64,000 nucleotides of DNA from Rappaport israeli (GCF_001888055.1 NZ_LXHZ01000004.1:119295-183294), one strand, 5' to 3'. Shown: positions 20,219-30,339, numbered from the stretch's first letter. A program made the numbers and translations. Notes: generated from the sequence alone by a model not told the origin.

Positions 20219-20773
20219 ATGCGCCAAGCGGTGGATTTATCGCGTGGGTTGGTGTTGTTAGACCGTGATGGGGTGATTAATGAGGATATCCATCGCTGGG
20301 TGGTGCGTTTGGATGATTTGCGTTTGTTGTCTAATGCTTTGCGCGCGATTGCGCGATTGTCGCAGGCAGGGGTTCGGGTGGGGGTGTGTACCAATCAGGG
20401 TGCGGTGGCGCTGGGGCTTTTAGAGGAAGCGATGTTGGCGCAAATTCATGAGAAGTTGTTGCGTGGGGTGGCGGGGTTTGGTGGGGCGATTGAGCGGATT
20501 GTCTATTGTGCATCAGTTGATGAAAATGATTTTTATCGTAAGCCAAATGCTGGGATGTTGTTGGATCAAGGGCGCTATTTTGGCTGTTCTTTGGCTGGGG
20601 TGCCGTTTGTGGGGGATAACTGGGTGGATGTGCAGGCAGCACGTGCGGCAGGGGCTGTGCCTGTGTTGGTTAAAACAGGCAATGGCGCGCGCACGGCGCA
20701 TAAATATCGACGGTTTTTAGACGATGTGTGGGTTTTTCCTAATTTGGAGGAGGCGGTAAGGCAATGGGTATGA
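20219..20773 (+). CDS. gmhB: D-glycero-beta-D-manno-heptose 1,7-bisphosphate 7-phosphatase
   Basis: A 184-residue HAD phosphatase of LPS inner-core heptose synthesis. Motif I is LLDRDGVINED, motif II is CTNQGAVALG, motif III is FYRKPNAGML, and motif IV is FVGDNWVDVQAARAAG. The Cys-rich zinc loop of E. coli GmhB is mostly lost (YCASVDENDFYRKP), which corresponds to the zinc-less variant described in the family. The ATG at 20219 was preferred over the GTG one codon earlier. The stop overlaps the plsC start (ATGA), a sign of translational coupling. Confidence 0.88.
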   Translation: MRQAVDLSRGLVLLDRDGVINEDIHRWVVRLDDLRLLSNALRAIARLSQAGVRVGVCTNQGAVALGLLEEAMLAQIHEKLLRGVAGFGGAIERIVYCASVDENDFYRKPNAGMLLDQGRYFGCSLAGVPFVGDNWVDVQAARAAGAVPVLVKTGNGARTAHKYRRFLDDVWVFPNLEEAVRQWV

Positions 20774-21515
20774 GGCGGTTGCGCACGGGGGTTGTTTTAT
20801 GGATTGTGGGGGGGGGGCGACGGTGTTGTGGTCGGTGTTGATTATTATGATGGTGGTGTTGCCGTATCGTTGGCGTCATCGTATTGCAACGGGTTGGGGC
20901 GATACGACGATTTGGTTGGCGCGCTGGGTTTGTGGGATTCGATGGCAGGTGCATGGGCTTGAGCATTTGCAGGGCGCGCCTGCGGTGATTGTGGCAAATC
21001 ATCAATCAACATGGGAGACGATGTTTTTGCCTTTGTTGGTGCGTAATCAGGTTTGGGTGCTTAAAAAAGAATTGTTGCAGTTGCCGATTTTTGGGTGGGC
21101 GATGGCGTTATTGCGCCCAATTGCAATTGACCGTAAGCAACGCCGTCAGGCAATGGAAAAGGTGATTGTGGAGGGGCGCGCACGGTTGGCAGATGGGTTT
21201 TGGGTGGTGATGTATCCCGAGGGGACGCGCAGTGCGGTGGATAATCCACAACCGTTTAAGGCAGGCGCGTCGCGTTTGGCGCATCAGTTGGGGGTGCGTG
21301 TGATTCCTATTGCGCATAATGCTGGGCAGTTTTGGCCTAAAAAAGGGCTGATGTGTTCGGGGACGGTGCAGGTGTGTATTGGTGCGCCGATTGCGGTAGA
21401 AGGGCTATCCGCTGTAGAGATTAATGAGCGCGCGCAGGCGTGGGTGGCGGATAAGCGTGAGCAGTTGGTGGCGCAGGAGAACAGGCGCCGTGGGGAGGGG
21501 AGAAATGGCGGTTAA
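20770..21515 (+). CDS. plsC: 1-acyl-sn-glycerol-3-phosphate acyltransferase (frame broken at a G10 tract)
   Basis: About 248 residues. An N-terminal membrane helix (VLWSVLIIMMVVLPY) precedes the acyltransferase motifs: NHQSTWETMF (His-x4-Asp/Glu catalytic type), RPIAIDRK, YPEGTRS and VIPIAHNAG. It makes phosphatidic acid from lysophosphatidic acid at the inner membrane. The start at 20770 overlaps the gmhB stop. The reading frame breaks in a run of ten G at 20808-20817; either 8 or 11 G would join the start to the body. The run might be a true slippery tract or a sequencing error. The end overlaps dusA by 11 bases. Confidence 0.87.
20808..20817 (+). repeat. Homopolymer G10 inside the start region of plsC
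   Basis: The longest homopolymer I saw in the window, at codons about 13-16 of plsC. As read, the tract puts the gene out of frame. Tracts of this length can vary in replication and are also hard to sequence. Confidence 0.9.
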
Positions 21516-22488
21516 TTTTGATGCGCAGGCGTGGCGGTTTTGTGTGGCGCCGATGTTGGATTGGACAACGTCGGAATGTCGGCTGTTGCATCGGCAATTT
21601 AGCGCTTATGCGCGATTGTATACGGAGATGGTAACGACGGGGGCGGTGCTTTATGGCGATGCGGCACGGCATTTGAGCTATCGAGCAGATGAGCATCCTG
21701 TGGCGTTGCAATTGGGCGGGGGTAATGTTTCGGAGTTGGCGCGGGCTTGTGAGTTGGCTAATGCCTATGGCTATGATGAGATTAATTTAAATGTGGGTTG
21801 TCCTAGTGATAGGGTGCAAAATAATGCTATTGGGGCGTGTTTGATGGCGGATGCGCCTTTGGTGGCGCGCTGTTTGCAGGCTATGCAGGAGACAAGCGAT
21901 GCGGTGGTAACGGTTAAACACCGTTTGGCCATTGATGAGCAAGATGAGTCTGAGGTGTTGCGTTTTGTTGAGACGCTGGCAAATGGGAGTCGCTGTCGGG
22001 TGTTTATTGTGCATGCGCGCAAGGCGTGGCTTGCTGGGTTGAATCCTAAACAAAATCGGGAGGTGCCGCCGCTTAATTATGATTTGGTCTATGAATTAAA
22101 AAGGCGCTTTCCTGAGTTGGTGTTTGTGATTAATGGTGGGATAACGGCGATGGCGGCGGTGCGTGAGCATTTGCAGGCGGTCGATGGTGTGATGGTAGGT
22201 AGAGCGGCTTATCAAAATCCTGAGTTGTTGTTGGAGGTGGATGCGCTGTTTGGTGCGCCTTTGGTGTCGCTTGAGCAAGTACTTGAGCGCATTGAGAAGG
22301 TGATGGCGCGCGAGTTGGCGCGAGGGGTGCCATTTCATTGGTTCACGCGGCATTTGTTGGGACTGTTTCAGGGGCGCGTGGGAGCGCGTCGTTTTCGTCG
22401 GCTGTTGAGTGAGCGCTCGCGTGAGGCAGATGCGGGGTTGGCGCTTTTGCAGGAGGCGGTGTCTTTGGTGCGTTGGAAAGGTGTTTGA
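21505..22488 (+). CDS. dusA: tRNA-dihydrouridine(20/20a) synthase DusA
   Basis: A 327-residue flavoenzyme that reduces uridine in the D-loop of tRNA. Family blocks are CVAPMLDWTTSECRLLHRQFS, LYTEMVTTGAVLYGD, HPVALQLGGGN, GYDEINLNVGCPSDRVQNNAIGACLM (catalytic Cys in NVGCPS), FIVHARKAWLAGLNPKQNREVPPL and FVINGGI. The LNPKQNREVPPL segment and overall length fit the DusA subgroup. ATG 21505 has GGGGAGA upstream. Intact. It lies last in the gmhB-plsC-dusA run. Confidence 0.93.
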   Translation: MAVNFDAQAWRFCVAPMLDWTTSECRLLHRQFSAYARLYTEMVTTGAVLYGDAARHLSYRADEHPVALQLGGGNVSELARACELANAYGYDEINLNVGCPSDRVQNNAIGACLMADAPLVARCLQAMQETSDAVVTVKHRLAIDEQDESEVLRFVETLANGSRCRVFIVHARKAWLAGLNPKQNREVPPLNYDLVYELKRRFPELVFVINGGITAMAAVREHLQAVDGVMVGRAAYQNPELLLEVDALFGAPLVSLEQVLERIEKVMARELARGVPFHWFTRHLLGLFQGRVGARRFRRLLSERSREADAGLALLQEAVSLVRWKGV

Positions 22489-22549
22489 CGCGGTTTTGGC
22501 TGTGTTGTTCTATTGAATGGGTTGATGGGTGATTTTTTGGGAGGTTGGG

Positions 22550-24096
22550 ATGGATTTGATTGAGCTTTCGCGTTTGCAGTTTGCTATTACGGCGTTGTAT
22601 CACTTTTTATTTGTACCGCTAACGATTGGCATGGTGTGGATTTTGGTGATTATGGAGTCGGTGTATGTGATGACCAATCGGGTGGTGTATAAGGATATGA
22701 CGCAGTTTTGGGGGAAGTTGTTTGGTATTAATTTCGCTCTTGGGGTGACTACTGGTATTACGATGGAATTTCAGTTTGGCACGAATTGGGCGTATTACTC
22801 GCATTATGTGGGCGATGTGTTTGGGGCGCCGTTGGCAATTGAGGGGCTGATGGCGTTTTTCTTAGAATCGACGTTGGTGGGATTATTTTTCTTTGGTTGG
22901 GATAGGTTGTCGCGTCGTCAGCATTTGTTGGTAACGATTTTTATGGCGCTGGGGACGAATTTGTCCGCGCTGTGGATTTTAATTGGTAATGCTTGGATGC
23001 AAAGCCTGTGGGGGCGGAATTTAATGTGCAGACGATGCGGATGGAGTTGACGGATTTTTGGGCGGTGGTTTTTAATGCTGATGCGCAAAATAAATTTGTG
23101 CATACGGTGTCTGCAGGTTATACAACAGCGGCGATGTTTGTGTTGTCGGTGTCGAGTTGGTATTTGTTGCGTGGGCGCAATGTGGCGTTTGCGAAAAAAA
23201 GTTTTCGTATTACGGCGGCATTTGGGTTGGCGTCGGTGTGTTCGGTGATTGTTTTGGGGGATGAGTCGGGCTATACGATTGGGAAGGCGCAACAAACAAA
23301 ATTAGCGGCGATGGAGTCGATGTGGCACACAGAGCCTGCGCCTGCGTCTTTTAATTTATTTGCAATTCCTAATGAAGCGGAGATGAAAAATGATTTTGTT
23401 ATTCAGATTCCTTGGGTTATGGGATTAATCGGGACGCGCTCTTTGACGGAGAAAATCCCAGGGATTGTGGATATTATGGCGGATAACGCTAGGCAGATGG
23501 TAAAAGGAGCGCGCGCTTTAACGGCGTTACGGGCATTGCGTGAAAACCCTGAGGATGAGGCGGCTTTGGCGGCATTTGAGCAGGATAAGGCGCATTTGGG
23601 GTTTGGATTGTTGTTATCGCTTTATGTCGATGAGGTTGCTAATGCAACACCTGAAGAGATTGCTCAGGCGGCGCGCGCGAGTTTTCCTAAAGTGTTGCCG
23701 ATGTTTTGGGCGTTTCGCATTATGGTGGCAATGGGGCTTGGGATGTTGGTGATTTTTTCTTTGGCGATGTGGTTTTCGTTAAAGGGGAATTTTGCGCATA
23801 AGCGCTGGTTGCTGCGTTTGGCATTTTGGGCGTTGCCGATGCCGTGGATTGCAGTGGAGGTGGGTTGGTTTGTCGCAGAATATGGGCGGCAACCGTGGAC
23901 GATTTATGGGGTGTTGCCAACTGGGTTGTCAGCGTCTTCTTTATCAAAGGCTTCACTGTATGGCTCAATTGCTGGGTTTGTGGCGTTTTATACGATTTTG
24001 TTGGTCATTGAGATGTATTTAATGGTGCGCTTTGTGCGTCAGGGGCCAGGGAGTTTGGGAACAGGGCGTTATGATAATGAGGCGAAGGCGCATTAA
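22550..24096 (+). CDS. cydA: Cytochrome bd ubiquinol oxidase subunit I (frameshifted)
   Basis: About 515 residues after repair. The heme-bearing subunit oxidises ubiquinol and reduces oxygen at high affinity. The N-terminus [25 protein letters not shown] contains the heme b595 His. [27 protein letters not shown] and [13 protein letters not shown] are conserved, and the Q-loop region lies around residues 250-330. One A is missing at 23001-23003 (AAA where AAAA gives [13 protein letters not shown]), so it is an indel error. ATG 22550 has GGGAGG upstream. First gene of cydABX. Confidence 0.95.
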
Positions 24097-24105
24097 GGAG
24101 AGATT

Positions 24106-25251
24106 ATGGAATGGTTGGATTTTGCAACGCTTAAGGTGATTTGGTGGGGGATTGTGGGGCTTTTGTTGGTGGGCTTTGCGATTATGGATGGGCATGATAT
24201 GGGGGTGGGGACGTTGTTGCCGTTTGTGGCTAAAAATGATGAGCAGCGGCGTTTGGTGATTGCGACGGTAGGAGCACATTGGGAAGGAAATCAGGTTTGG
24301 TTTATTAGCGCAGGTGGCGCGGTATTTGCAGCGTGGCCACTAGTGTATGCAACAGCATTTTCAGGATTTTATTGGGTGATGATGGCCGTTTTGTGGGCGT
24401 TGTTTTTACGTCCTGTGGGGTTTAAATACCGTAATTTACTTACCGCACCGCGTTGGCGCTTTGCATGGGATTGGGGGCTGTTTGTGGGGTCGTTTGTGCC
24501 GCCACTGATTTTTGGTGTGGCATTTGGCAATTTGCTGTTGGGGGTGCCGTTTCATTTTGATAGTACGTTGCGCTCTTTTTATACGGGCAGCTTTTGGGCG
24601 TTGCTTAATCCATTTGCCTTGCTGTGTGGGGCGGTGTCTGTGGCGATGATTACTTTGCAAGGCGCGGTGTATTTAATGCATCGTACGGTGGATGTGATTT
24701 ATCAGCGGGCGCGTTGGTGGGCGCTAGGATGTACGGTGCTGACACTGGGATTGTTTTCTATAGCAGGGCTATGGGTTGCAACAATAGAAGGTTATGTGGT
24801 TGTGCAGGGTTCTCTTTCTCCTCAAGCTATGGCAAATCCTTTGGTTAAATCAGTGGTTAAGGAGGCAGGTGCGTGGCTTGAAAATTATCAGCGCTATCCT
24901 TGGATGGTGCTGGCACCTGTATTAGCGTATGTGGGATTTGTATTGGCTGGATTGTTAGTATTTTTTCGGCGGTCGTTGTCGGCGTTTGTCGCCTCTTCCG
25001 TGGGACTTTTAGGAGTGATTGTTACGGCTGGGGTGTCAATGTTCCCATTTATTTTGCCATCGTCTTCAGACTTGCGTTCTAGTTTGACGCTTTGGGATGC
25101 AACTTCTAGCCGTCTGACTTTGTTGGTGATGCTATTTGTGGTGGTGGTGCTGTTGCCTATTGTGGTGATGTATACAAGTTGGGCGTATGCGGTGATGCGT
25201 GGCAAGGTTACGGCGGAATTTTTAAAAGAAAATAGTCAGTCGCATTATTAG
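24106..25251 (+). CDS. cydB: Cytochrome bd ubiquinol oxidase subunit II
   Basis: A 381-residue membrane protein, nine bases after cydA. The start [29 protein letters not shown] is the standard CydB N-terminus, followed by [33 protein letters not shown] and [21 protein letters not shown]. It has eight or nine helices, is CydB-length, and is intact. It partners with CydA and CydX in the inner membrane. Confidence 0.96.
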   Translation: MEWLDFATLKVIWWGIVGLLLVGFAIMDGHDMGVGTLLPFVAKNDEQRRLVIATVGAHWEGNQVWFISAGGAVFAAWPLVYATAFSGFYWVMMAVLWALFLRPVGFKYRNLLTAPRWRFAWDWGLFVGSFVPPLIFGVAFGNLLLGVPFHFDSTLRSFYTGSFWALLNPFALLCGAVSVAMITLQGAVYLMHRTVDVIYQRARWWALGCTVLTLGLFSIAGLWVATIEGYVVVQGSLSPQAMANPLVKSVVKEAGAWLENYQRYPWMVLAPVLAYVGFVLAGLLVFFRRSLSAFVASSVGLLGVIVTAGVSMFPFILPSSSDLRSSLTLWDATSSRLTLLVMLFVVVVLLPIVVMYTSWAYAVMRGKVTAEFLKENSQSHY

Positions 25252-25260
25252 GAGCGCAAA

Positions 25261-25371
25261 ATGTGGTATTTCACGTGGATATTAGGAGTTGGATTTGCTG
25301 TGTGTGTGTCAATTTTAAATGCATTATGGGGGGAGTTTGAACAGGATAGGGATAAAAAATTAGAAGATTAA
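25261..25371 (+). CDS. cydX: Cytochrome bd oxidase small subunit CydX
   Basis: A 36-residue protein starting nine bases after cydB, with AGGAGCG upstream. It has a single membrane helix with the family hallmark MWYFTWILGVGFAV and an acidic tail (EFEQDRDKKLED). CydX stabilises the heme centres of the CydAB complex. Confidence 0.93.
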   Translation: MWYFTWILGVGFAVCVSILNALWGEFEQDRDKKLED

Positions 25372-25452
25372 AAAAGTCTATTTTGTATATAAAAGGCGTA
25401 GAACAAGTTTTCTGAAGGTTAAATTTTGTAAATTTTATTATAGGAGCTTGCT

Positions 25453-26493
25453 ATGTTTGGTTTGTTAACTCTGCATAAAATTCCTAATAAAGGAATCCCT
25501 ATTTCTGAACAACGCCGTATGTGGCTAATGCAGTTTTTGAAGGCGTTTTTTGTGGTGTTTATAACATATATGTGTATTTATTTAATACGCAATAACTTTA
25601 AAGCAGCTCAACCTATGATGAAAGAGCAGTTGGGGATAACAACCATTCAGCTTGGGTATATTGGTTTGGCGTTTAGTATTACTTATGGCTTAGGGAAAAC
25701 AATCGTAGGCTATTATATTAGTGATAAAAATACGAAAAAATCATTGTCATGGATGTTGATTTTATCGTCTGTTATTGTGATGGTGATGGGCTTTTTGTTG
25801 GCAAGTTTTGGCTCTGTGGTGGGTGTGATGGTGGTGCTTTGGGGATTAAACGGGGTTTTTCAGGCAGCAGGTGGGCCAGCGGCTTATTCAACGATTACGC
25901 GTTGGACGCCACGCACTAAGCGCGGTAAATATTTAGGATTTTGGAATATGTCGCACAATATTGGTGGGGCAATTGCTGGTTTCTTGGCGCTTTGGGGCGC
26001 GAATGTGTTTTTTGCTGGCAATGTTTATGGCATGTTTATTTTTCCAGCGGTGATTGCGTTGATTATTGGGGTGATTACTTTGTTTATTGGTAAGGATGAC
26101 CCTGAAGAGTTAGGCTGGAATCGCAGTGAGGAGATTTTTGGCGAGCAAGTTGAGGCAGAAAATACTCAGGCAGAGCAGATGCCAATGTGGATGGCGTTTA
26201 AGAAGTTTGTATTGCGTAATCCATGGATTTGGATGCTGTGTGTGGCTAATATTTTTGTCTATATTGTGCGCATTGGTGTGGATAACTGGGCGCCGTTGTA
26301 TGTCTCAGAGATGTTGGGTTTTAGTAAGGAGGCTGCGGTTGGTACGATTTTTTGGTTTGAGGTTGGTGTGATTTTAGCCAGTCTAAGCTGGGGCTATATT
26401 TCTGATTTGCTTAATGGTCGACGTTTTTGCATTAAAGTGAGTTGTTTTAGGGTTACCATTAATGTTTTGGCGAAAATAGTTCAGGGTCAATAA
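25453..26493 (+). pseudogene. uhpT: Hexose-phosphate transporter UhpT-like, 3'-truncated
   Basis: It aligns with the first about 325 residues of the 463-residue sugar-phosphate:phosphate antiporter UhpT. Blocks are QRRMWLMQFLKAFFVVFITYMCIYLIRNNF, FSITYGLGKTIVGYY, STITRWTPRTKRGKYLGFWNMSHN, GKDDPEELGWNRSEEIFGE and WGYISDLLNGRR. After GRR (about 26430) homology stops and 22 unrelated residues follow into the end of the convergent thioesterase gene. The last four or so helices are missing, so transport activity is unlikely. This looks like a real deletion, not a one-base indel. No uhpABC regulator is nearby. Confidence 0.8.
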
Positions 26494-27025
26494 TAACGTT
26501 TTGCTCAGTAAGCCACTGTTTGGTTTCTTGATCTAAAATAAATTGCCGTTCATTAAAGCGCTTTATACGGCTGATTTGGTCTTCCCGTCTTTCATAGGAG
26601 CGCACAAAACGTCGGATATCATCTTTGGTTTCTAATTTGAGTTTGGGAACGGTGATGCTTTGACCATTTTTATCTTTGGCAATCATGGTGAAATAGCTGG
26701 AGTTGCTATGGCGGACGGTTCCTTGAATTAGGTTTTCCGCTTCAACGCGCATGCCAACAACCATGGAGGTTCTGCCAGTAAAGTTAATGCGTGCTTTGAT
26801 GGTGATGAGGTCTCCAACGTGAATAGGGGTGCGAAAATTTACGGTATTGACAGAAGCGGTAACGCAATAGGCTTGAGCGTGTTTGCTGGCACAAGCATAA
26901 GCGGCTTGATCCATCAAAGACAGAAGATATCCGCCATGAATATTGCCAGAAAAGTTTGCATTGGAGGGTTGCATGAGAAGAGTCATGTTGATTTCGCTAT
27001 CGCGCGGGCTTTTAAATTCGTGCAT
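26459..27025 (-). CDS. Hotdog-fold acyl-CoA thioesterase
   Basis: A 188-residue cytosolic thioesterase of the acyl-CoA thioesterase II/YciA hotdog type. The core is LMQPSNANFSGNIHGGYLLSLMDQAAYACASKHA, followed by VTASVNTVNFRTPIHVGDLITIKARINFTGRTSMVVGMRVEAEN. The NIHGGYLLSLMD helix carries the active Asp, as in YciA. It has a longer C-terminal tail (residues about 130-188) than YciA and probably forms hexamers. It is convergent with the truncated uhpT, overlapping its artificial tail. Confidence 0.85.
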   Translation of the reverse strand: MHEFKSPRDSEINMTLLMQPSNANFSGNIHGGYLLSLMDQAAYACASKHAQAYCVTASVNTVNFRTPIHVGDLITIKARINFTGRTSMVVGMRVEAENLIQGTVRHSNSSYFTMIAKDKNGQSITVPKLKLETKDDIRRFVRSYERREDQISRIKRFNERQFILDQETKQWLTEQNVIIDPELFSPKH

Positions 27026-27049
27026 GGATATCCTGTAGAGTTTAAAGAA

Positions 27050-27892
27050 TTAAACTAAATAATTGGGTTGTAAAAAAGGGCGATAACTTTGCAATTGAGT
27101 ATCACTAATGCCTGCTGCATGAGCGATAAATGCGGTATTGAGAAGTGGGTATGCGCCGCCATAGTAAAAAGGCTCACTATTTAAAGTATAAAGCGCTCCT
27201 CCAGCTTCACTGAGGATTAACTCACCTGCGGCAATATCCCATTGGCTGGTGTTGGCGGATAATTTAGGATAAAGCTCGGCTTTGCCTTCGGCAATAGCGC
27301 AAAATTTTAACGCACTTCCTGAATAAACGCGTTCGTAATGACCAACTTGGGATAAGAATTGTTTGAATTTTTTAGAGCCTCCAGGGCGTGCGGTAATAAT
27401 ACGCGGTTTCTGGATTTCAGTTTGGCTATAAATGGGTTTTAAGGTAAGTCTATGATTAGGCTGATAAATGCCAGTATGAGCGCCGTAGCCTTGGCTAGCA
27501 AACCACAGGCGGTTGTTAATGGGGGCATAAATAAACCCTAAAGTAGGGCGATTTTGTGTAATGCGCGCGATGGCGATACAAAATTGTCCACTTTGTTCGA
27601 TAAAATCTCTAGTGCCATCGATAGGGTCAACTAGCCAATAATCATCATATTGTTGCTGTTGTTCATTTTCGCTGGATTCTTCGCTTACAAAGGGAAGATT
27701 TAAAATTTTGGGCAAACCTTGTGCTAATAGTTCATGCGCGGTTAAGTCGGCATTCGTAAGTGGCGTGTTATTACTTTTATTTTGTGTATTGAGTGCAGAT
27801 TGGTTGCCATAGTATCGCAAAATAGCCGTACTGGTTTGATAACACAATACGGCTAATTGCTGGCTTAGCTCAAGATGCTCAGCATTGAGCAT
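27050..27892 (-). CDS. cysQ: 3'(2'),5'-bisphosphate nucleotidase / inositol monophosphatase family (CysQ-like)
   Basis: About 280 residues. Metal-binding motifs of the Li-sensitive phosphatase family are FVSEESSE, WLVDPIDGTRDFI (motif A) and SQWDIAAGELILSEAGGAL (motif B). CysQ dephosphorylates PAP from sulfate assimilation. The IMPase/SuhB alternative is less likely given the spacing before motif A. The start ATG 27892 follows an AAGG ribosome site; longer upstream frames belong to shifted rplS. It lies just downstream of rplS in the same direction. Confidence 0.83.
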   Translation of the reverse strand: MLNAEHLELSQQLAVLCYQTSTAILRYYGNQSALNTQNKSNNTPLTNADLTAHELLAQGLPKILNLPFVSEESSENEQQQQYDDYWLVDPIDGTRDFIEQSGQFCIAIARITQNRPTLGFIYAPINNRLWFASQGYGAHTGIYQPNHRLTLKPIYSQTEIQKPRIITARPGGSKKFKQFLSQVGHYERVYSGSALKFCAIAEGKAELYPKLSANTSQWDIAAGELILSEAGGALYTLNSEPFYYGGAYPLLNTAFIAHAAGISDTQLQSYRPFLQPNYLV

Positions 27893-27902
27893 AGAAATTG
27901 CC

Positions 27903-28267
27903 TTAAGCTTCTTTCTTTTTGCTGGTGAGTTTTTCTTTAATACGAGCAGCTTTACCTTCAAGATTGCGTAGGTAATATAATTTGGCGCGACGAACATCAC
28001 CACGACGCTTAACGCTGATAGACTCAACTAGTGGCTGTGGGTTTGAAATACGCGCTCAACCCCTTCACCGTGTGAGATTTTACGCACAGTAAATGAAGAG
28101 CCAATACCACGATTACGGATGGCGATGCATACGCCTTCAAATGCCTGTAAACGAGTGCGGTTGCCTTCACGTACGCGCACTTGCACGTTGAGAGTATCAC
28201 CAGGGTTAAAATCGGGTAGGTCGGTTTTAAATTGTTCTTGCTCTAAGGTGTCGATGATGTTGCTCAT
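27903..28267 (-). CDS. rplS: 50S ribosomal protein L19 (frameshifted)
   Basis: 121 residues after repair (E. coli 115). Conserved: [63 protein letters not shown], then [23 protein letters not shown] one-base loss near 28032 (the + strand has GTGGCT where GTGGGCT fits) truncates it at 79 residues as read. L19 is expected to be indispensable, so the break is almost certainly an error. Last gene of the rpsP-rimM-trmD-rplS cluster, with a start overlapping trmD's end. Confidence 0.96.
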
Positions 28268-29022
28268 GACGGCTCTCCAGAAAATGTTTGTTGTGCTAAA
28301 AATTCGTTTAATAAGGTCTGTTGTTCGTCGGTAAGTATTAGATTATCCAACAAATCAGGACGTAACAAAAACGTTCTACCTAGGGATTGTTGCAACCGCC
28401 AACGTGTGATTGCTGCATGATTGCCACTAAGCAAAACGCTAGGGGTGCGGATTCTACCAATGTTTTGGGGTCTTGTATAGTGGGGGTGGTCTAATAATTT
28501 TTGCTGGAAGGAGTCTTGTTGGAATGATTGTTCATCGCCTAATATTCCAGGGATGAGTCTTAAAATGCTGTCAATCATAATGGCAGCTGCAATTTCACCA
28601 CCAGATAATACAAAATCGCCAATGGATACCTCTAAATCAATATGTTGGTCTAAAAAGCGTTGGTCAATGCCTTCATAGCGTCCACACCAAAATGCCAGTG
28701 CTGGTTTTTCAGCAAGTTGGTTGGCAAGTTGTTGATTAAACATTTCACCTTGTGGGCTAAGTGCGATGTGGAAAGGTTTTTCTGTGGCTTGGGTGTTAAT
28801 GGCTTTGGCAGTATCTGCTAGGGGTTGATATTGCATCACCATTCCAGGTCCACCGCCAAAAGGGCGGTCGTCAATACGCTGGTGTTTGTCGTGACTATAA
28901 TTGCGCGGATTCCAGTAGTGAAGTTTGGCAAGAGTTGTTTGGCTGAGTGCGCGACTGATCACACCTTGACTAAACCAATGAGCCAGAAGTTGAGGAAAAA
29001 TAGAGATGATGTGAATGTTCAT
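28264..29022 (-). CDS. trmD: tRNA (guanine37-N1)-methyltransferase TrmD
   Basis: A 252-residue SPOUT-fold enzyme that methylates G37 of tRNAs reading CNN codons. Motifs are [57 protein letters not shown] (the AdoMet-binding knot) and [10 protein letters not shown]. Intact. It sits three bases after rimM, and its end overlaps rplS by four bases. Confidence 0.97.
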   Translation of the reverse strand: MNIHIISIFPQLLAHWFSQGVISRALSQTTLAKLHYWNPRNYSHDKHQRIDDRPFGGGPGMVMQYQPLADTAKAINTQATEKPFHIALSPQGEMFNQQLANQLAEKPALAFWCGRYEGIDQRFLDQHIDLEVSIGDFVLSGGEIAAAIMIDSILRLIPGILGDEQSFQQDSFQQKLLDHPHYTRPQNIGRIRTPSVLLSGNHAAITRWRLQQSLGRTFLLRPDLLDNLILTDEQQTLLNEFLAQQTFSGEPS

Positions 29023-29025
29023 GCG

Positions 29026-29574
29026 CTAATCTTCTAACCATTGGCTGTCCCAATCAACAATGATATGCCCGTTTTGTTGGTCGCTAGGCAGAATGATGTC
29101 ATAGATATAGTGCTGTTTTACAAAAGGAATAAGAATATCAGTACTGTTTTTATTTATAGGTTTGACTACTAAGACATCATTTGCGCCAGTTTCAAAAAGA
29201 GAATGAACACTGCCGAGATGTTCATTTTGGAGATTAAAGACTTGTAGACCAATCAAATCATGCCAGTAATAATCGTCTTTTTGCGCTTTGGGCAAGTGAG
29301 CTCTATCAATATAGAGATTGTATTGCAAAAGTGAGGCAGCTTGATCGCGGGTATTAATCTCAGTAAATTGGGCAATTAGTCCTTTACCTTGTTCTTTGCC
29401 TGCGCTTAATTTGAGTGTTTGGCTATGAAGAGTTTCTGGATGAATCGCGATAAATTCTTTGTAGTTAAAAATATTTTCTTTAGGGCGACACTGTGAATAA
29501 AGCTTGACCCAACCGCGCACACCATGTAGACCGATAATAGCGCCTAATAGAATATGATTATTTGCAGTATTCAT
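29026..29574 (-). CDS. rimM: Ribosome maturation factor RimM
   Basis: 182 residues. The N-terminal RimM domain has LLGAIIGLHGVRGWVKLYS, and the C-terminal PRC-barrel has YYWHDLIGLQVFNLQNEHLGSV, NDVLVVKP, ILIPFV and VDWDSQW. It assists maturation of the 30S head. Standard position between rpsP and trmD. Intact. Confidence 0.95.
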   Translation of the reverse strand: MNTANNHILLGAIIGLHGVRGWVKLYSQCRPKENIFNYKEFIAIHPETLHSQTLKLSAGKEQGKGLIAQFTEINTRDQAASLLQYNLYIDRAHLPKAQKDDYYWHDLIGLQVFNLQNEHLGSVHSLFETGANDVLVVKPINKNSTDILIPFVKQHYIYDIILPSDQQNGHIIVDWDSQWLED

Positions 29575-29638
29575 AAGGAGTTGACCATAAAAATAGCGGT
29601 GAACAAAGCACCGCTATTAATTTTAAAGTTGGCTAAAA

Positions 29639-29896
29639 TTATTCGCCTTGGTTGGCTTTTTTATATTGTTTGACTAGGCTTTTTACGCGCTCGCTAGATT
29701 GCCCACCTTGACTAACCCAATAATCGTAGCGCTCAAGGTCAATGCGTAATTCTTCTTCTTGACCTTTAGCAATGGGGTTAAAAAAACCTAAACGCTCGAT
29801 AAATTTGCCATCACGAGCATTACGGCTGTCAGTTGCAACAATGTGGTAAAAAGGGCGTTTTTTAGAGCCACCACGTGAAAGTCGGATTGCTAACAT
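29639..29896 (-). CDS. rpsP: 30S ribosomal protein S16
   Basis: 85 residues. [30 protein letters not shown] and [10 protein letters not shown] are invariant S16 blocks. First gene of the cluster on the - strand, with AAGGAA before the ATG. Intact. Confidence 0.97.
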   Translation of the reverse strand: MLAIRLSRGGSKKRPFYHIVATDSRNARDGKFIERLGFFNPIAKGQEEELRIDLERYDYWVSQGGQSSERVKSLVKQYKKANQGE

Positions 29897-30036
29897 TGTA
29901 ATTCCTTAAAATATTGAGTTGAAATGAGAGTGGGCATTGTACGGATTTTGGAGAAAAAAGAAAGAAAAAAGCGTAAAAATATTTTGATTTTGAACTTAAG
30001 AGGTAAAGTTGGGGGCTGGATAAAAATCATGAGCAA

Positions 30037-30068
30037 TAAAAAAAGCGGATGATAACCATCCGCTTTTT
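30037..30068. terminator. Terminator after the Lpp-like lipoprotein gene
   Basis: The stem AAAAGCGGATG / CATCCGCTTTTT, with A-rich and T-rich flanks, lies 23 bases past the lipoprotein stop on the - strand. It can also work in the other direction. Confidence 0.88.
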
Positions 30069-30090
30069 AAACAAAACAATCTAAAAAAGA

Positions 30091-30339
30091 TTATTTTAAT
30101 TGTGATTTACGGAAAACGCGGTTGATTTTTTCAGCGTTTTGCTCAGCTAATTGACGCGCTGCTAATGCGTTGTCGTTAGCTTGGAGTGCTGCTGCACGAG
30201 TTTCTTCGATAGCAGTGCGTAAGCTGTTTACATCAGTATCAACTGCTGCATTCGCTACGTGCGTTTTGTCTTGTTTTGCACAACCAGCGAACATTACTGC
30301 TGCTAATGAGATTGCTGCGATTTTCATTACTTTTGTCAT
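30091..30339 (-). CDS. Murein-lipoprotein-like (Lpp/OprI-type) small outer-membrane lipoprotein
   Basis: 82 residues. Lipoprotein signal with lipobox (AVMFAGC), then an alanine-zipper heptad helix (VNSLRTAIEETRAAALQAND followed by NALAARQLAEQNAEKINRVF) and a C-terminal lysine (SQLK). This matches Lpp/OprI, where the terminal Lys can be linked to peptidoglycan. The ATG 30339 is preceded by TAGGAG. It has its own strong promoter, a structured 5' leader and a terminator, so it is an abundant monocistronic transcript. Confidence 0.85.
   Translation of the reverse strand: MTKVMKIAAISLAAVMFAGCAKQDKTHVANAAVDTDVNSLRTAIEETRAAALQANDNALAARQLAEQNAEKINRVFRKSQLK

Noticed and set aside
22993-24096. Separate truncated cydA copies (two genes)
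   Set aside because: The two frames are adjacent halves of one family-length gene split by a one-base loss in an A run, so a single gene is the simpler reading.
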